Origin: Sinorhizobium sp. RAC02 | GTDB lineage: Bacteria; Pseudomonadota; Alphaproteobacteria; Rhizobiales; Rhizobiaceae | Reading direction: 5' to 3' | DNA: 64,000 nucleotides | Assembly (NCBI RefSeq): GCF_001713395.1 | Contig: NZ_CP016450.1 | Coordinates: 3,960,501 to 4,024,500 of the forward strand | In this document: one piece after another, positions 32,223 through 42,375 of the stretch | How the letters are laid out: each line of letters opens with the position of its first letter | How positions within the stretch are numbered: position 1 is the stretch's first letter | Position numbers and translations under genes: made by a program | Notes under the pieces: model-generated | Databases searched by the model: none | What the model was told of the DNA's origin: nothing | The model's input: the letters and a program-made list of their open reading frames with translations, nothing else

Positions 32223-32255
32223 CCCCTCGGGCGGTCTGATGCCGCCATCGAGGGG
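32223..32255 (-). promoter_or_regulatory. leader hairpin before the DUF2126 gene
   Basis: A 12-bp two-part stem: CCCCTCG/CGAGGGG outer (32223-32229 with 32249-32255) and GGCGG/CCGCC inner, interrupted by two unpaired bases. On the minus strand its last arm contains GAGGGG, the only Shine-Dalgarno-like sequence before the ATG at 32210. It may hide the ribosome site, or be the terminator of the chemoreceptor gene, but no T-run follows. Confidence 0.5.
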
Positions 32256-32313
32256 AGTTTGTGCAATGCGAAGAGAGATTGCAAGCGCGTTCGTTTGAGG
32301 CGGCTACAGTCGA

Positions 32314-34572
32314 TCAGGCGATACGCCGCAGGTGCGGTCTCGCCGCCGGTTCCTGCCTTGCCTCGTTGCGCGGCATCTCGAACTGGCCGACCAGACGCGC
32401 GAGCGTCGCGGATTCTTCCGAAAGGCGATGCGTGACTGCGCTGCTCTCCTCGACCATCACAGCATTCTGCTGCGTCACCGCATCAAGCTGGCGGATCGTC
32501 GTGTTGATCTCGTGAATACCGACGGACTGGTCGCGTGCGGCGCGGGCGATCTGCTTGATCTCCGTATCGATCGCATTGATCTTGCCGGCGATATCGCGAA
32601 GCACGGTCCCGGTCTCGCGCACCAGGCCGGCCCCGCGAGCCACTTCGTCGGCGGATTTGGTGATCAGCGCCTTCACTTCGCGCGCTGCACTGGCCGTGCG
32701 TTGCGCCAGTTCCCGCACTTCCTGCGCAACAACGGCAAAGCCCTTGCCGGCTTCACCCGCGCGTGCCGCCTCGACGCCGGCATTCAGCGCCAGCAGGTTC
32801 GTCTGGAAGGCGATATCGTCGATGACGCCGATGATGTTTTCGATCTCGTGCGAGGAGGTCTCGATCTTGCCGATGGCGTTGACGACATTGTCGACGACCT
32901 GTTCGGATGCCGCCGAACTCTTCTTGGTATCAGAGGCGAGGCGCTCGGCGGTCGTCGTGCGCTCGGCGGCGGATTGCACGGCCTGCGTCATTTCCGCAAG
33001 CGCCGTCGCGGCCTCGCCAAGCGACGCTGCCTGCCGCTCGGTGCGGCTGGAGAGCTGGACGAGCGCTTCCTGCATTTCGCTGGAATCGTCGCGGATGCGG
33101 TGCGTGTTGATGCGAACCGTCGTCATCGCCTCGGCGAGCCGCTCGATGGAGGCATTGTAGTCCGTGCGGATCCGGTCGAGCGAGGGGATGAAGGGGGTGT
33201 CGATGCGTTGCGTCAGGTCGCCACGGGCGAGGTGCTGTAGCGCCTCGGCGAGGCGAATGACCGTCTCTTCCGTTTCGGCGTCATGTGCCTGTTTAGCCGC
33301 GTCGCGCACCGCCCGTTCGCTATCGGCTTCCTCACGCATCGTTGCCGTTTCGCGCTGAAGGCGTTCCTTCTCGATCGCGGCATCCCGGAAGACCAGCACG
33401 GAGCGTGCCATGTCGCCGATCTCGTCGCGACGGCTTTCGCCGTTGCAAGCAATCGTCGTGTCGCCGCTTGCCAGCCGGTTCATGTCCCAGACAAGGGCGG
33501 TGATCGGGCGCGACAGGCGATTGGCAAAGAAGAAGCCGACGGCCGCCGTTACCGCGAGCACGCAGAGCGAAATGAGCAGCGTCCAGTTGATGAGGCGCGT
33601 GAGGCCGGCGAAGACTTCGCTAGACGCCATGACGGCGGCGACGGTCCAGGTGCGGCCGAGGAAATCGAAACTGGCAGCGGCAAGCTTGACCTCGCGGCCA
33701 CGATGATCGGGCAGGGTCGCTTGGGCGATCGCCGCGCCGTCGCCGGGAATGAGAAGCTCCGGCGCGATGCGCATTGTGAGCACGTCGACATCCGCGCCAT
33801 GCGAAGGGCGGGTGAGGAGATAACCGTCGGCATTCAGCAGCATGGCTTCACCGGTCTCTCCGAGGCCGACCGGATTGTTCAATTTGGCGGCGATGCGTTC
33901 GGTCGGCAGCGCCACGACGAGCACGCCGATCTTGCCGGCGACGGAAGAGACAGGGGTCGCGAGGAAGGCCGTGGCGCGACCGGCCGGGGCATAGGGCTGG
34001 TAGTCACTGAAGGCGACGATGGCGGTTTCCGTGCTGGGCGCCGCTTCGGCAAAGACCTTGGCAAGGCCGGTATCAGCGAACCGAGCATCGCGCGTCAGGC
34101 TTGCGCCGAAATCATCGTGTTTTTTCAGAGAATAGACGATATCGCCGTTGAGATTGACGAGCAGCATGTCGTCAAAACCCTGCGCCTCCGCATTGCGCTG
34201 GAAGAAGCCGTGGTAGCGGCCGTGCGACTGGTCGAATTTGTCGGTCTCGGCGGATTTCAGCTCGGCCTTGCCACCATAGCGACGCTGCAACTCGCCCGCG
34301 CGATCACCCTCGATGGCACCGAAGGCGCCGGACAGGTCATCGAGCGCCTTGGCGACGACTTTCTGGCCCGCGAGGTCGCGTGTTTCCTTGACGATCGATT
34401 GCAGATATTGCGCGAGCTCGTTGCGCCGGCCGTCGGCCAGCGTTTCGAGTTTCGTCACGGCCGCCTCGGTCGACTGGCTGGCGCTGAGGTAAAGGCTCGC
34501 GACGCTGGTTGCGGAAATGGCAATGACGGCCAGCAGCAGGGCTGCAAGCGAAAGCTTTATGGAAAGACGCAT
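32314..34572 (-). CDS. methyl-accepting chemotaxis protein
   Basis: 752 residues. TM1 is at residues 8-28 ([20 protein letters not shown]); a long periplasmic dCACHE-like sensor follows, and TM2 is near residue 340 ([17 protein letters not shown]). Then come a HAMP domain ([20 protein letters not shown]), a second HAMP-like stretch, and the signalling hairpin with the near-invariant tip [37 protein letters not shown]. No C-terminal CheR-binding pentapeptide is seen (the end is RRIA). It signals to CheA through CheW; ligand unknown. No che genes are near. Confidence 0.95.
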   Translation of the reverse strand: MRLSIKLSLAALLLAVIAISATSVASLYLSASQSTEAAVTKLETLADGRRNELAQYLQSIVKETRDLAGQKVVAKALDDLSGAFGAIEGDRAGELQRRYGGKAELKSAETDKFDQSHGRYHGFFQRNAEAQGFDDMLLVNLNGDIVYSLKKHDDFGASLTRDARFADTGLAKVFAEAAPSTETAIVAFSDYQPYAPAGRATAFLATPVSSVAGKIGVLVVALPTERIAAKLNNPVGLGETGEAMLLNADGYLLTRPSHGADVDVLTMRIAPELLIPGDGAAIAQATLPDHRGREVKLAAASFDFLGRTWTVAAVMASSEVFAGLTRLINWTLLISLCVLAVTAAVGFFFANRLSRPITALVWDMNRLASGDTTIACNGESRRDEIGDMARSVLVFRDAAIEKERLQRETATMREEADSERAVRDAAKQAHDAETEETVIRLAEALQHLARGDLTQRIDTPFIPSLDRIRTDYNASIERLAEAMTTVRINTHRIRDDSSEMQEALVQLSSRTERQAASLGEAATALAEMTQAVQSAAERTTTAERLASDTKKSSAASEQVVDNVVNAIGKIETSSHEIENIIGVIDDIAFQTNLLALNAGVEAARAGEAGKGFAVVAQEVRELAQRTASAAREVKALITKSADEVARGAGLVRETGTVLRDIAGKINAIDTEIKQIARAARDQSVGIHEINTTIRQLDAVTQQNAVMVEESSAVTHRLSEESATLARLVGQFEMPRNEARQEPAARPHLRRIA

Positions 34573-34723
34573 GGGGATGATTTCTAAAAAAATACGCAGC
34601 TACAGATCATGCCGATAGCGGCTGCCAGAAAGCGCATCCTGCGGCCGGGGCGACGCCCGGTTCTGACCGTCGTCAATATGACCATCGGTCATGACGGGTC
34701 TGTGACGGTTTTGTGAAAGCTGC

Positions 34724-34747
34724 GTGGAGCGGCCAGGGCCGCTCCAC
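34724..34747 (-). terminator. hairpin after the VOC gene
   Basis: Perfect 11-bp inverted repeat GTGGAGCGGCC / GGCCGCTCCAC (34724-34734 with 34737-34747) with a two-base centre, 13 bp after the VOC stop. Only a short CTTTC follows on the minus strand, so it is a weak terminator or simply an RNA 3' end. Confidence 0.55.
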
Positions 34748-34760
34748 TTGGGCACAGGCT

Positions 34761-35537
34761 CTAACGGGTCATGGAGACCAGCGAGAAATACGCGCCCTGC
34801 GGATCGAGGCAATTGAGGATCCAGGCGCCGCCGGGAACTTCCATCGGCTCCATCATGATGCTGCCGCCGCCGTCCGTAACCCGCGCTCCGGCGGCATCGA
34901 GGCCCTCGACGACGAAATAATAACCCCAGCAGGGTGGGACGGGCGAGCCCGGTGGATTCGTCATCATGCCGCCGATGGCATTACCGCCGCCGGCGGCAAA
35001 GGTCTGGTAGGTGCCCATGCCGGCGTCCGACATGTCGATTGCCTTGTCCTTGGTCCAGCCGAAGGTTTTCGCGTAGAAGTCCCAGGCAGCGTCGAGGTCG
35101 CCGGCCATCAGCTCGTTCCAGCCGACACGGCCGGGTTCCATCATGCCGGGCTGGGCGGGGCCTTCATCCTCGGTGGTGAAGAGCGAGAAGACCGCGCCGT
35201 GCGGATCGGCCACGACGGCAAAGCGTCCAACGCCCGGAATGTCGTCCGGCGCGCGCATGATCGTGCCGCCATTCACGGCAATGTCCTTCACGGTGTCCTC
35301 GATCCGGTCCGTGAAGATGTAGCCCATCCAGGCGGGCGGCATGCCCTTGGCCTCCTGCGGCAGTTCCGCAATGCCGGCCGCTTGCGTCTCACCCGTATAG
35401 GCGAGCGTATAGTTCATGCCCGGCATGCCGGAATCGCGCATCGACCAGCCGACGACCGATGCGTAGAAGCGTTCGGCGGCGGGAACATCCGTCGTCATCA
35501 GTTCGTACCAGCAGAACTTGCCATAATCCTTGTGCAT
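34761..35537 (-). CDS. VOC family protein with two glyoxalase-type domains
   Basis: 258 residues made of two VOC (glyoxalase/bleomycin-resistance fold) modules. The first starts KFCWYELMTTDVPAAERFYA and the second GRVGWNELMAGDLDAAWDFY; each ends in a PHGAVFSLF or PQGAYFSLV strand. Two modules in one chain build a complete active-site pair. Metal ligands are not fully conserved by eye, so it may bind rather than convert a ligand. It lies 49 bp downstream of the DUF899 gene and is probably co-transcribed with it and marR. Confidence 0.85.
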   Translation of the reverse strand: MHKDYGKFCWYELMTTDVPAAERFYASVVGWSMRDSGMPGMNYTLAYTGETQAAGIAELPQEAKGMPPAWMGYIFTDRIEDTVKDIAVNGGTIMRAPDDIPGVGRFAVVADPHGAVFSLFTTEDEGPAQPGMMEPGRVGWNELMAGDLDAAWDFYAKTFGWTKDKAIDMSDAGMGTYQTFAAGGGNAIGGMMTNPPGSPVPPCWGYYFVVEGLDAAGARVTDGGGSIMMEPMEVPGGAWILNCLDPQGAYFSLVSMTR

Positions 35538-35586
35538 GCGTCTTCCCTTCTGTTGTCTTTTTGCGGCGGAGGTCGATCTCTATCGA

Positions 35587-36321
35587 TCAGTCGCAGCAGG
35601 AATGGGCCTTCGGCGCATCGGCATATTCGTCCTTGCGCTTGACGAAGCTCAGCGTGCCGGTCTCGTTGCGGCCTTTTGGTGCGCGGTCGAGGATCATCAG
35701 GGTGCCGAGGGCTTCTTCGCCGCCACGGGCATAGTCGGAATAGGTGTGGTAGACGGTGCTGTCCTCGTCCTTGAAGAAGGCGCTAAGGCCGGGAAGTTCG
35801 TCATGCGCATCGGCTGCGTCGGTCTCGCGGTAATTGTACATGACCTTGCCGCCGGCCAGCTCCTCCTTGGTGAAGGAGACATGGTAGTCGAAATTGAAGT
35901 CGCTGCCGAAGGACGAGACCCAGGGAAATTCCCAGTCCATGCGCGTCTTGTAGGCCAGAAGCTTGTCCAGCGGCGCGCGGGCGACGGCGATCATCGTCAC
36001 GTCGTGATTGTTGAGATGCGGCAGCATGCCGTCGATATGGTCGCCCATGAAGGAGCAGCCGGGGCAGCCGGCATCCCAGTCGGGGCCGTACATGAAGTGA
36101 TAAACGATGAGCTGGCTGCGGCCGTCGAACAGCTCGGCCAAGGTCTTGCGGCCATCGGGCGTGTCGAAGGTGTAATCCTTCTCCACCTTGACCCAGGGCA
36201 GGGTGAGGCGTTCGGCGCGTACCTTGTCGCGCAGCTTGGTCTCTTCCTTTTCCAGGGCCAGCAGGGCCTTGCGGGCGGCGAGCCATTGTTCCTGGGATAC
36301 GATTTCATGGTTCGGTCTCAT
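35587..36321 (-). CDS. DUF899 thioredoxin-like protein
   Basis: 244 residues from the ATG at 36321, chosen because GAGGAG lies just upstream; a longer frame start has none. It begins MRPNHEIVSQEQWLAARKAL. The thioredoxin-like region has GPDWDAGCPGCSFMGDHIDG, a CxxC motif characteristic of DUF899, followed by VARAPLDKLLAYKTRMDWEF PWVSS. It ends in HSCCD. The family is widespread in rhizobia but uncharacterised. Control by the adjacent MarR regulator is inferred from order and strand. Confidence 0.85.
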   Translation of the reverse strand: MRPNHEIVSQEQWLAARKALLALEKEETKLRDKVRAERLTLPWVKVEKDYTFDTPDGRKTLAELFDGRSQLIVYHFMYGPDWDAGCPGCSFMGDHIDGMLPHLNNHDVTMIAVARAPLDKLLAYKTRMDWEFPWVSSFGSDFNFDYHVSFTKEELAGGKVMYNYRETDAADAHDELPGLSAFFKDEDSTVYHTYSDYARGGEEALGTLMILDRAPKGRNETGTLSFVKRKDEYADAPKAHSCCD

Positions 36322-36402
36322 GCTCGGGACTCCTCTTTCACGGGCTTTCGACAAATAAGTTGGTATCAACATTCATGGTTCGTGTCAAAGTGTCGACCGG
36401 TT

Positions 36403-36864
36403 TCAGTCGTCCGGCACGGACTGTTTCTCAACGGCCTGTAACGCCGTGATGACGGTCTCGGTTGCTTCGCGGAGCTGCTTTTTATCGAAGAGTTCGCCGA
36501 GCGCATTGGCCCAGGCGGCCTGGCGGGCCTTGATGGCGTCGAGCGTCGCCTTGCCTGCGTCGGTCAACACCATCAGCTTGGCGCGCTGGTGGGCGGGATT
36601 TTCCGCATAGAGGATCAGCCCGTCCTTTTCGAGCAGGTCGGCGACCCGCTGCACGCCCTGCCGCGTCATGCCGAGCGCCCGGCCGGCGTCAGCCACCGAC
36701 ATCGGTGCATGGTCGGCGGCGGCGAGCACTTGCCAGCGCGCGCTGGTCTGGCCGGCGGGCTTGGCCAGTGCATCACCGGCCGTCTGCAAGTGTCCGGCAA
36801 GACGCAGGACGGAGATGGCGAAGGCGGCGAAAGCGTCGCCAGAAGGGGTGCGGTCAGGATTCAT
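36403..36864 (-). CDS. MarR family regulator
   Basis: 153 residues. The winged helix-turn-helix is clear: [20 protein letters not shown] then [20 protein letters not shown], followed by the wing ([20 protein letters not shown]) and a C-terminal dimerisation helix. The ATG at 36864 has no Shine-Dalgarno sequence, and an inverted-repeat operator ends two bases before it, so the transcript may be leaderless. It is divergent from the GFA gene and upstream of DUF899 and VOC. Likely an autorepressor that controls both directions. Confidence 0.92.
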   Translation of the reverse strand: MNPDRTPSGDAFAAFAISVLRLAGHLQTAGDALAKPAGQTSARWQVLAAADHAPMSVADAGRALGMTRQGVQRVADLLEKDGLILYAENPAHQRAKLMVLTDAGKATLDAIKARQAAWANALGELFDKKQLREATETVITALQAVEKQSVPDD

Positions 36865-36866
36865 AT

Positions 36867-36882
36867 TGACAACATACTGTCA
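36867..36882. promoter_or_regulatory. MarR operator, proximal copy
   Basis: TGACA-N6-TGTCA inverted repeat (core ACATAC). It lies directly upstream of the marR start codon and shares its pattern with a second copy 33 bp away. Placement inside the marR/GFA divergent region fits autoregulation. Binding is inferred. Confidence 0.75.
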
Positions 36883-36899
36883 TTCTGCGAGGGTGATTT

Positions 36900-36915
36900 T
36901 GACAGCATATTGTCA
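36900..36915. promoter_or_regulatory. MarR operator, distal copy
   Basis: TGACA-N6-TGTCA (core GCATAT), identical arms to the copy at 36867. The two centres are 33 bp apart, about three DNA turns, so two dimers would sit on the same face. This copy is 35 bp before the GFA gene start and should overlap its promoter. Confidence 0.75.
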
Positions 36916-36949
36916 TTTTAGGCCGACGGACGCAAGCGAGGAGAGCATC

Positions 36950-37354
36950 ATGTTGAAGACCTATAAGGGAAGCTGCCATTGCGGGAAAATCCGGTACGAG
37001 GCCGATATCGACCTCTCCGCCGGCACGGGGCGGTGCAATTGCTCGATCTGCTCGAAGAAGCGCTATTGGGGCGCCCAGATCAAGCCGGAGGCCTTTCGCC
37101 TGCAATGCGATGAGGCCGACCTCGGCGATTACCAGTTCAACACGATGAGCGGGCACCATCATTTCTGCAAGAACTGCGGCGTGTCGCCATTCGGTCGGGG
37201 TTATGTCGAGGCGATTGGCGGCGCCTATGTCTCGATCAATGTCGCGTGTCTCGACGATATCGAGCACAGCGAACTGGCGGCCCTGCCGATCCAGTATTTC
37301 GATGGGCGGAACGATGCCTGGTGGAACACGCCGGCCGAGACGCGGCACCTCTGA
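36950..37354 (+). CDS. GFA family (glutathione-dependent formaldehyde-activating) protein
   Basis: 134 residues from the ATG at 36950 with GAGGAGAG upstream. Zinc-binding Cys are in [29 protein letters not shown] and [15 protein letters not shown], the GFA/CENP-V-like pattern of seven Cys. The family name comes from S-hydroxymethylglutathione synthase, but most members are uncharacterised and may handle other thiol adducts. It shares the two-operator region with marR, so it is a probable target of that regulator. Confidence 0.9.
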   Translation: MLKTYKGSCHCGKIRYEADIDLSAGTGRCNCSICSKKRYWGAQIKPEAFRLQCDEADLGDYQFNTMSGHHHFCKNCGVSPFGRGYVEAIGGAYVSINVACLDDIEHSELAALPIQYFDGRNDAWWNTPAETRHL

Positions 37355-37396
37355 CGTGAGGCCGGGCGCGAAACATGTTCCGCGCCCGGCAAATGT

Positions 37397-39232
37397 TTAT
37401 TCCGGCAGGATGCGCACGGCGCCCTTGTCGGCGCTGGCGGCGAAGGCGGCATAGGCCTTCAGCGCCGTCGTGACATTGCGCTTGCGGGGGGCGGCCGGCT
37501 TCCAGCCGAGCTTGTCCTGTTCGGCGCGGCGGCTTGCCAGTTCTTCCTCGGAAACGGCGAGGTTGATCGTGCGGTTCGGGATGTCGATCTCGATCAGGTC
37601 GCCGTCGCGTACCAAGCCAATGGTGCCGCCCTGCGCCGCTTCCGGCGAGGCATGGCCGATCGACAGGCCCGAGGTGCCGCCGGAGAAGCGACCGTCGGTG
37701 ACGAGCGCGCAGGCCTTTCCGAGGCCCTTCGACTTCAGGTAGCTCGTCGGATAGAGCATTTCCTGCATGCCAGGGCCGCCCTTCGGGCCTTCGTAGCGGA
37801 TGACGACGACGTCGCCGGCCTTCACCTCGTTGCTGAGGATGCCCTTGACCGCTGCGTCCTGGCTTTCGAAGACGACGGCCGGACCGGAGAACTTCAGGAT
37901 CGATTCATCGACGCCGGCCGTCTTCACGATGCAGCCGTCGAGCGCGATGTTGCCGGACAGAACGGCGAGGCCGCCATCCTTCGAGAACGGGTGTTCGACA
38001 GAGCGGATGACGCCGTTTTCGCCGTCCGTATCCAGCTCGTCCCAGCGGGCCGACTGGCTGAAGGCGACCTGGGTCGGGATGCCGCCCGGTGCCGCGCGGA
38101 AGAAGGTGCGCACCGTCTCGCTGGTCGTGCGGGTGATGTCCCAGCGATCGATGGCGTGGCCGAGCGTTTCGGCATGCACGGTCGGCGTGTCGCGGTGGAT
38201 GAGGCCGCCGCGGTCGAGTTCGCCGAGGATGCGCATGATGCCGCCGGCACGGTGCACGTCTTCCATGTGCACGTCCTGCTTGGCGGGCGCGACCTTGGAG
38301 AGGCACGGCACCCGGCGCGACAGCTGGTCGATGTCATCAAGGTCGAAATCGATACCGCCTTCATAGGCGGCTGCGAGGATGTGCAGCACCGTGTTGGTCG
38401 AGCCGCCCATGGCGACGTCGAGCGACATGGCGTTTTCGAAGGCGCGCTTGTTGGCAACCGAGCGCGGCAGGATGCTGTCGTCTTCCTGCTCGTAGTAGCG
38501 GCGGGCGAGATCGACGATCAGGTGGCCGGCCTCGACGAAGAGGCGCTTGCGGTCGGCATGCGTCGCCAGCGTCGAGCCGTTGCCCGGCAGCGACAGGCCG
38601 AGGGCTTCGGTCAGACAGTTCATCGAGTTGGCGGTGAACATGCCGGAGCAGGAGCCGCAGGTCGGGCACGCGGAGCGCTCGATGACGGCGACATCCTCGT
38701 CGGAAATCTTGTCATCCGCCGCAGCGACCATGGCGTCGACGAGGTCGAGTGCGTGGGTCTTGCCGTGCAGCACGACCTTGCCAGCCTCCATCGGGCCGCC
38801 GGAGACGAAGACCGACGGGATGTTGAGGCGCATGGCGGCATTCAGCATGCCGGGGGTGATCTTGTCGCAGTTCGAGATGCAGACCATGGCGTCGGCGCAA
38901 TGCGCATTGACCATGTACTCGACCGAGTCGGCGATGATCTCGCGCGACGGCAGCGAGTACAGCATGCCGTCATGGCCCATGGCGATGCCGTCGTCGACGG
39001 CGATCGTGTTGAATTCCTTGGCGACGCCGCCGGCAGCCTCGATTTCGCGCGCGACGAGCTGACCGAGGTCCTTCAGATGCACGTGGCCGGGCACGAACTG
39101 CGTAAAGGAGTTCACCACCGCAATAATCGGCTTGCCGAAATCCGAATCCTTCATGCCGGTCGCGCGCCAGAGGCCGCGGGCACCGGCCATGTTGCGGCCG
39201 TGGGTGGTGGTTCGGGAGCGATATGCAGGCAT
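37397..39232 (-). CDS. ilvD: dihydroxy-acid dehydratase
   Basis: 611 residues from the ATG at 39232 (AAGGAA upstream; gives [20 protein letters not shown] as in E. coli IlvD). It dehydrates dihydroxy acids in valine, leucine and isoleucine synthesis. Fe-S ligand Cys are in [20 protein letters not shown] and [20 protein letters not shown], and the C-terminal [21 protein letters not shown] block is present. The family also contains sugar-acid dehydratases (Edd, and others), but the length and N-terminus favour IlvD. Confidence 0.95.
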   Translation of the reverse strand: MPAYRSRTTTHGRNMAGARGLWRATGMKDSDFGKPIIAVVNSFTQFVPGHVHLKDLGQLVAREIEAAGGVAKEFNTIAVDDGIAMGHDGMLYSLPSREIIADSVEYMVNAHCADAMVCISNCDKITPGMLNAAMRLNIPSVFVSGGPMEAGKVVLHGKTHALDLVDAMVAAADDKISDEDVAVIERSACPTCGSCSGMFTANSMNCLTEALGLSLPGNGSTLATHADRKRLFVEAGHLIVDLARRYYEQEDDSILPRSVANKRAFENAMSLDVAMGGSTNTVLHILAAAYEGGIDFDLDDIDQLSRRVPCLSKVAPAKQDVHMEDVHRAGGIMRILGELDRGGLIHRDTPTVHAETLGHAIDRWDITRTTSETVRTFFRAAPGGIPTQVAFSQSARWDELDTDGENGVIRSVEHPFSKDGGLAVLSGNIALDGCIVKTAGVDESILKFSGPAVVFESQDAAVKGILSNEVKAGDVVVIRYEGPKGGPGMQEMLYPTSYLKSKGLGKACALVTDGRFSGGTSGLSIGHASPEAAQGGTIGLVRDGDLIEIDIPNRTINLAVSEEELASRRAEQDKLGWKPAAPRKRNVTTALKAYAAFAASADKGAVRILPE

Positions 39233-39428
39233 GGGTCTATTCCTTGACATCGGGCATGGTCCGCATATGGCCCTTGGAGGGCCGGATTGCGAGCCTTGGA
39301 AGGGTTTCCCTAGCGCAAAATGCCTCCGGCGTCACGAAAGGAATGACGATTTTTTGACGCTGCGGCGCAATTTCCTTGCTGATGATCGGTGCCGGACATG
39401 ACCGTTGTCGCCACAAGGCATTCATGCC

Positions 39429-40478
39429 ATGGTCCGCGCCATGAACGGCACGGGTCAGGTTTTGGCAGAAGCGGGCGCGGAAAGCCCCGAAGCGGCGCTC
39501 GACAAGAGCCCGCTTTATCTGCGTATTCGCGATGTGCTGGCAGATGCCATCTCCTCGGGCCGGCTGCCCAAGGGTGCGCTGCTGCTCGAAGGGCCGGTCG
39601 CGATCGTCTTCGCCTCGACGCGCACTCCCGTTCGCCAGGCTTTCGCACTTCTCGAAACGGCCGGTCAGATCCGGCGGTTCGACGGGCGCGGTTTTCTGGT
39701 GGGGCAGGGGCGTAGCGGGCCGAAACGCGTGGCGTTGACGCCGGACATGCTCGGCCTCGACGAGGAGGCGCCGGGCCTGCGCAAGGCGCCGGCCTGGGAG
39801 GCGATCTACGAGAGCCTGGAGCGGGAACTGGTGCACCTCTCCGTCTTCGGGCGGCATCGGATCAACGAGGTGGAACTGGCGCGTGCGCGCGGCGTCGGCC
39901 GGCAGGTGGCGCGCGATGCACTGACCCGGCTCGAAGCGCTCGGCATCATGGAAAAGGACGAGCGCATGCGCTGGACGCTGGTGCCGCTCGACGAGGGCCG
40001 CATGCGCGACCTGCATGATATCCGCGTGGCGCTGGAGCCGATGGCGTTGAACAGGGCAGCACCCTTCATCCCGCCCGTCGAGCGGCACGCCATGACGCAT
40101 CGGCTGGAAGAGGCGCTCGCCGTCTATCCCGACCTTTCCGTCGAGGCGATGGACGATCTCGAAACCGACCTGCACATCACCTGCCTCGGCTATTGCCCGA
40201 ACCGGGAGCTGCTGATCGCGCTGCGCCGGGCGCGCTTCATGCTCAATGTCAGCAAGCATATCATCGGCGTCTCGCACCGCATGCCCGCCGACGAGCCGTT
40301 CATCGCCGAGCACCTGGCGGTGTTCCGGGCGCTGGACGTGGACGATAGCGAGCGCGCGGCTGAGACGCTGCGCCACCACATCACCGTCTCGCTACCCAAG
40401 GTCATTGCACGCGTCGCGGAACTGCGCGACGCGCACCGGCCGGAGATGCCGGTCTATGCGGCACCCGCCTCGCGCTGA
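39429..40478 (+). CDS. GntR family regulator with two winged-helix domains and FCD domain
   Basis: 349 residues from the ATG at 39429; 39441 is an alternative start. The first wHTH (about 25-95) contains LYLRIRDVLADAISSGRLPKG and TPVRQAFALLETAGQIRRFDG. A second, more divergent wHTH-like segment (about 120-195) has YESLERELVHLSVFGRHRI and GVGRQVARDALTRLEALGI. An all-helical FadR C-terminal (FCD) domain follows from about 205 (LHDIRVALEPMALNRAAPF). FadR-type regulators normally have one wHTH and about 230 residues. It starts ten bases before, and is co-directional with, the VOC gene. Confidence 0.85.
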   Translation: MVRAMNGTGQVLAEAGAESPEAALDKSPLYLRIRDVLADAISSGRLPKGALLLEGPVAIVFASTRTPVRQAFALLETAGQIRRFDGRGFLVGQGRSGPKRVALTPDMLGLDEEAPGLRKAPAWEAIYESLERELVHLSVFGRHRINEVELARARGVGRQVARDALTRLEALGIMEKDERMRWTLVPLDEGRMRDLHDIRVALEPMALNRAAPFIPPVERHAMTHRLEEALAVYPDLSVEAMDDLETDLHITCLGYCPNRELLIALRRARFMLNVSKHIIGVSHRMPADEPFIAEHLAVFRALDVDDSERAAETLRHHITVSLPKVIARVAELRDAHRPEMPVYAAPASR

Positions 40479-40488
40479 GGAGATTGGA

Positions 40489-40842
40489 ATGAAGGTCAAA
40501 CGCATTGTCGCGAACATCGAAACGGCCGAGCCTGCAGCGGTCGCGCGGTTCTACAAGGATGTTCTCGGGCTGGACCTGCTGATGGATCACGGCTGGATCG
40601 CCACCTATGGGGTCGCGGGCAGTACTATGCCCTTGCAGGTGAGCTTCGCCTCCGAAGGCGGTGCGGGCACGCCGGTGCCGGGGCTGTCGATCGAGGTGGA
40701 TAACGTGGACGCCGTTCATCGTGCCGTGCTCGCGGCCGGTTATGCGATCGAATACGGGCCGGCGGACGAGCCCTGGGGCGTGCGGCGTTTTTTCGTGCGC
40801 GATCCAGCTGGCACGCTCGTCAATATCCTCATGCACGCCTGA
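40489..40842 (+). CDS. VOC family (glyoxalase-like) protein
   Basis: 117 residues from the ATG at 40489 with GAGGAG upstream, ten bases after the GntR-type gene. It is a single VOC module: VARFYKDVLGLDLLMDHGW, LSIEVDNVDAVHRAVLAAGY and the closing RRFFVRDPAGTLVNILMHA, which carries the usual metal-ligand-like strand. A single module needs to dimerise. Substrate unknown; it may be the target or effector-handling enzyme of the GntR regulator. Confidence 0.85.
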   Translation: MKVKRIVANIETAEPAAVARFYKDVLGLDLLMDHGWIATYGVAGSTMPLQVSFASEGGAGTPVPGLSIEVDNVDAVHRAVLAAGYAIEYGPADEPWGVRRFFVRDPAGTLVNILMHA

Positions 40843-40845
40843 CGG

Positions 40846-42375
40846 TCAGGTAATCGCGCCGACCTGCCAGGGCACGAATTCGTTGTCGCCGTAGTCGAAG
40901 GCTTCGCTTGCGGTCTTGCGGCCGGAGGCGGTCGCGATGACGAATTCGAAGATGCGGCGGCCGGCCTGTTCGATCGTCTCGGTGCCGTCGACGATCGTGC
41001 CGCAATTGATGTCCATGTCTTCCTTGATGTGCTCGTACATCGGCGTGTTGGTGGCGATCTTGATGCAGGGTGCCGGCTTGTAACCGGAGACCGAACCGCG
41101 GCCGGTGGTGAAGGCGACGAGGTTGCAGCCGCCGGCGATCTGGCCGGTCACGGCGGCCGGGTCGTAGCCGGGCGTATCCATGAAGACGAAGCCGGGCTCC
41201 GTCACCTCTTCGGCATATTCATAGACGGCGTTGAGCGGCATCGAGCCGCCTTTGGCGACGGCGCCCAGCGACTTTTCCAGAATGGTCGTAAGCCCGCCGG
41301 CCTTGTTGCCGAAGGAGGGGTTGTTGTTGAGTTCGGCGTCGTTTTTCGCCGTGTAGTCCCGCCACCAGTCGATACGGGCGAGCAGTTTTTCCGCGACCTC
41401 CGGACGGGCGGCGCGGCGGGTGAGAAGATGCTCGGCGCCATAGATTTCCGGTGTCTCAGACAGCACGGTGGTGGCGCCTTCCTGCACGAGAAGGTCGGAG
41501 GCGATGCCGAGTGCGGGGTTGGCGGAAATACCGGAATAGCCGTCCGAGCCGCCGCATTCCAATGCCAGCTTGATGCCGGAGACGGGCAGCGGGGTGCGGC
41601 GGATGCGGCCGACATCCGGCAGCATGTCGTCGATCATCGCACAGGCGGCCTCGATGGTCTTTCGCGTGCCGCCCTGTTCCTGGATCATCATCTTGCGGAA
41701 GGTTTTTCCTTCCTCCAGCCCGGCTTCCTCGACAAGAGGGCCATATTGAAAGGTCTCGCAGCCCAGCCCGATCATCAGGATGCCGCCGAAATTCGGGTTG
41801 CGGGCATAGCCCTTGAAGGTGCGGGTGAGGATGCGCCCGCCCTCGGATTTCAGGTTCAGCGCGCAGCCGCCGCCATAGGTGAGCGCCACTACGCCGTCGA
41901 TATTGTCGTGACCGGTCTCGCGGAATTTGCGGGCATAATGCTCCGCCACATAGCGCGAGACCGTGGCGGAACAGTTCACCGTTGAGAGGATGCCGATATA
42001 GTTGCGTGTGCCGATGCGGCCATTGCCGCGATCATAGCCATCGAAGGTGCGGCGCTCGGCTTCCGGCACCATCACGGGCGGGGCGTTGTCGATGCAGAAT
42101 TCGTGTTTCAGTGCCACATCGAGAATGGCGAGGTTCTGCAGGTGCACATGCTCGCCGGGGCGGATCGCCTTCGTCGCATAGCCGATGATCTGGCCGTATT
42201 TCAGGACCGCCGCGCCTTCCGCGATCGGCGCGATCGCCACCTTGTGGCCGCGCGGAATGCGCTCGATCGCCGTGACGCCGTTCACCAGCGCCCGGCCGGT
42301 ATCGATATTGGCGGGCACGACCCCGACATTGTCTTTCGCGTTGAGGACGAGCACGGCGGGGAGTTCGGCGAGCAT
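40846..42375 (-). CDS. UxaA-family altronate/galactarate dehydratase
   Basis: 509 residues from the ATG at 42375, chosen because CAGGAG lies upstream. An N-terminal SAF domain (AIERIPRGHKVAIAPIAEGA, about 1-85) precedes the D-galactarate/altronate dehydratase core: RGNGRIGTRNYIGILSTVNC, LTYGGGCALN, GILMIGLGCETFQYG and LALECGGSDGYSGISANPAL. The family uses Fe and dehydrates altronate or galactarate to 2-keto-3-deoxy sugar acids. The single-chain form and the dgoD-like neighbour suggest a hexonate route; altronate and galactarate cannot be told apart by eye. Confidence 0.88.
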   Translation of the reverse strand: MLAELPAVLVLNAKDNVGVVPANIDTGRALVNGVTAIERIPRGHKVAIAPIAEGAAVLKYGQIIGYATKAIRPGEHVHLQNLAILDVALKHEFCIDNAPPVMVPEAERRTFDGYDRGNGRIGTRNYIGILSTVNCSATVSRYVAEHYARKFRETGHDNIDGVVALTYGGGCALNLKSEGGRILTRTFKGYARNPNFGGILMIGLGCETFQYGPLVEEAGLEEGKTFRKMMIQEQGGTRKTIEAACAMIDDMLPDVGRIRRTPLPVSGIKLALECGGSDGYSGISANPALGIASDLLVQEGATTVLSETPEIYGAEHLLTRRAARPEVAEKLLARIDWWRDYTAKNDAELNNNPSFGNKAGGLTTILEKSLGAVAKGGSMPLNAVYEYAEEVTEPGFVFMDTPGYDPAAVTGQIAGGCNLVAFTTGRGSVSGYKPAPCIKIATNTPMYEHIKEDMDINCGTIVDGTETIEQAGRRIFEFVIATASGRKTASEAFDYGDNEFVPWQVGAIT

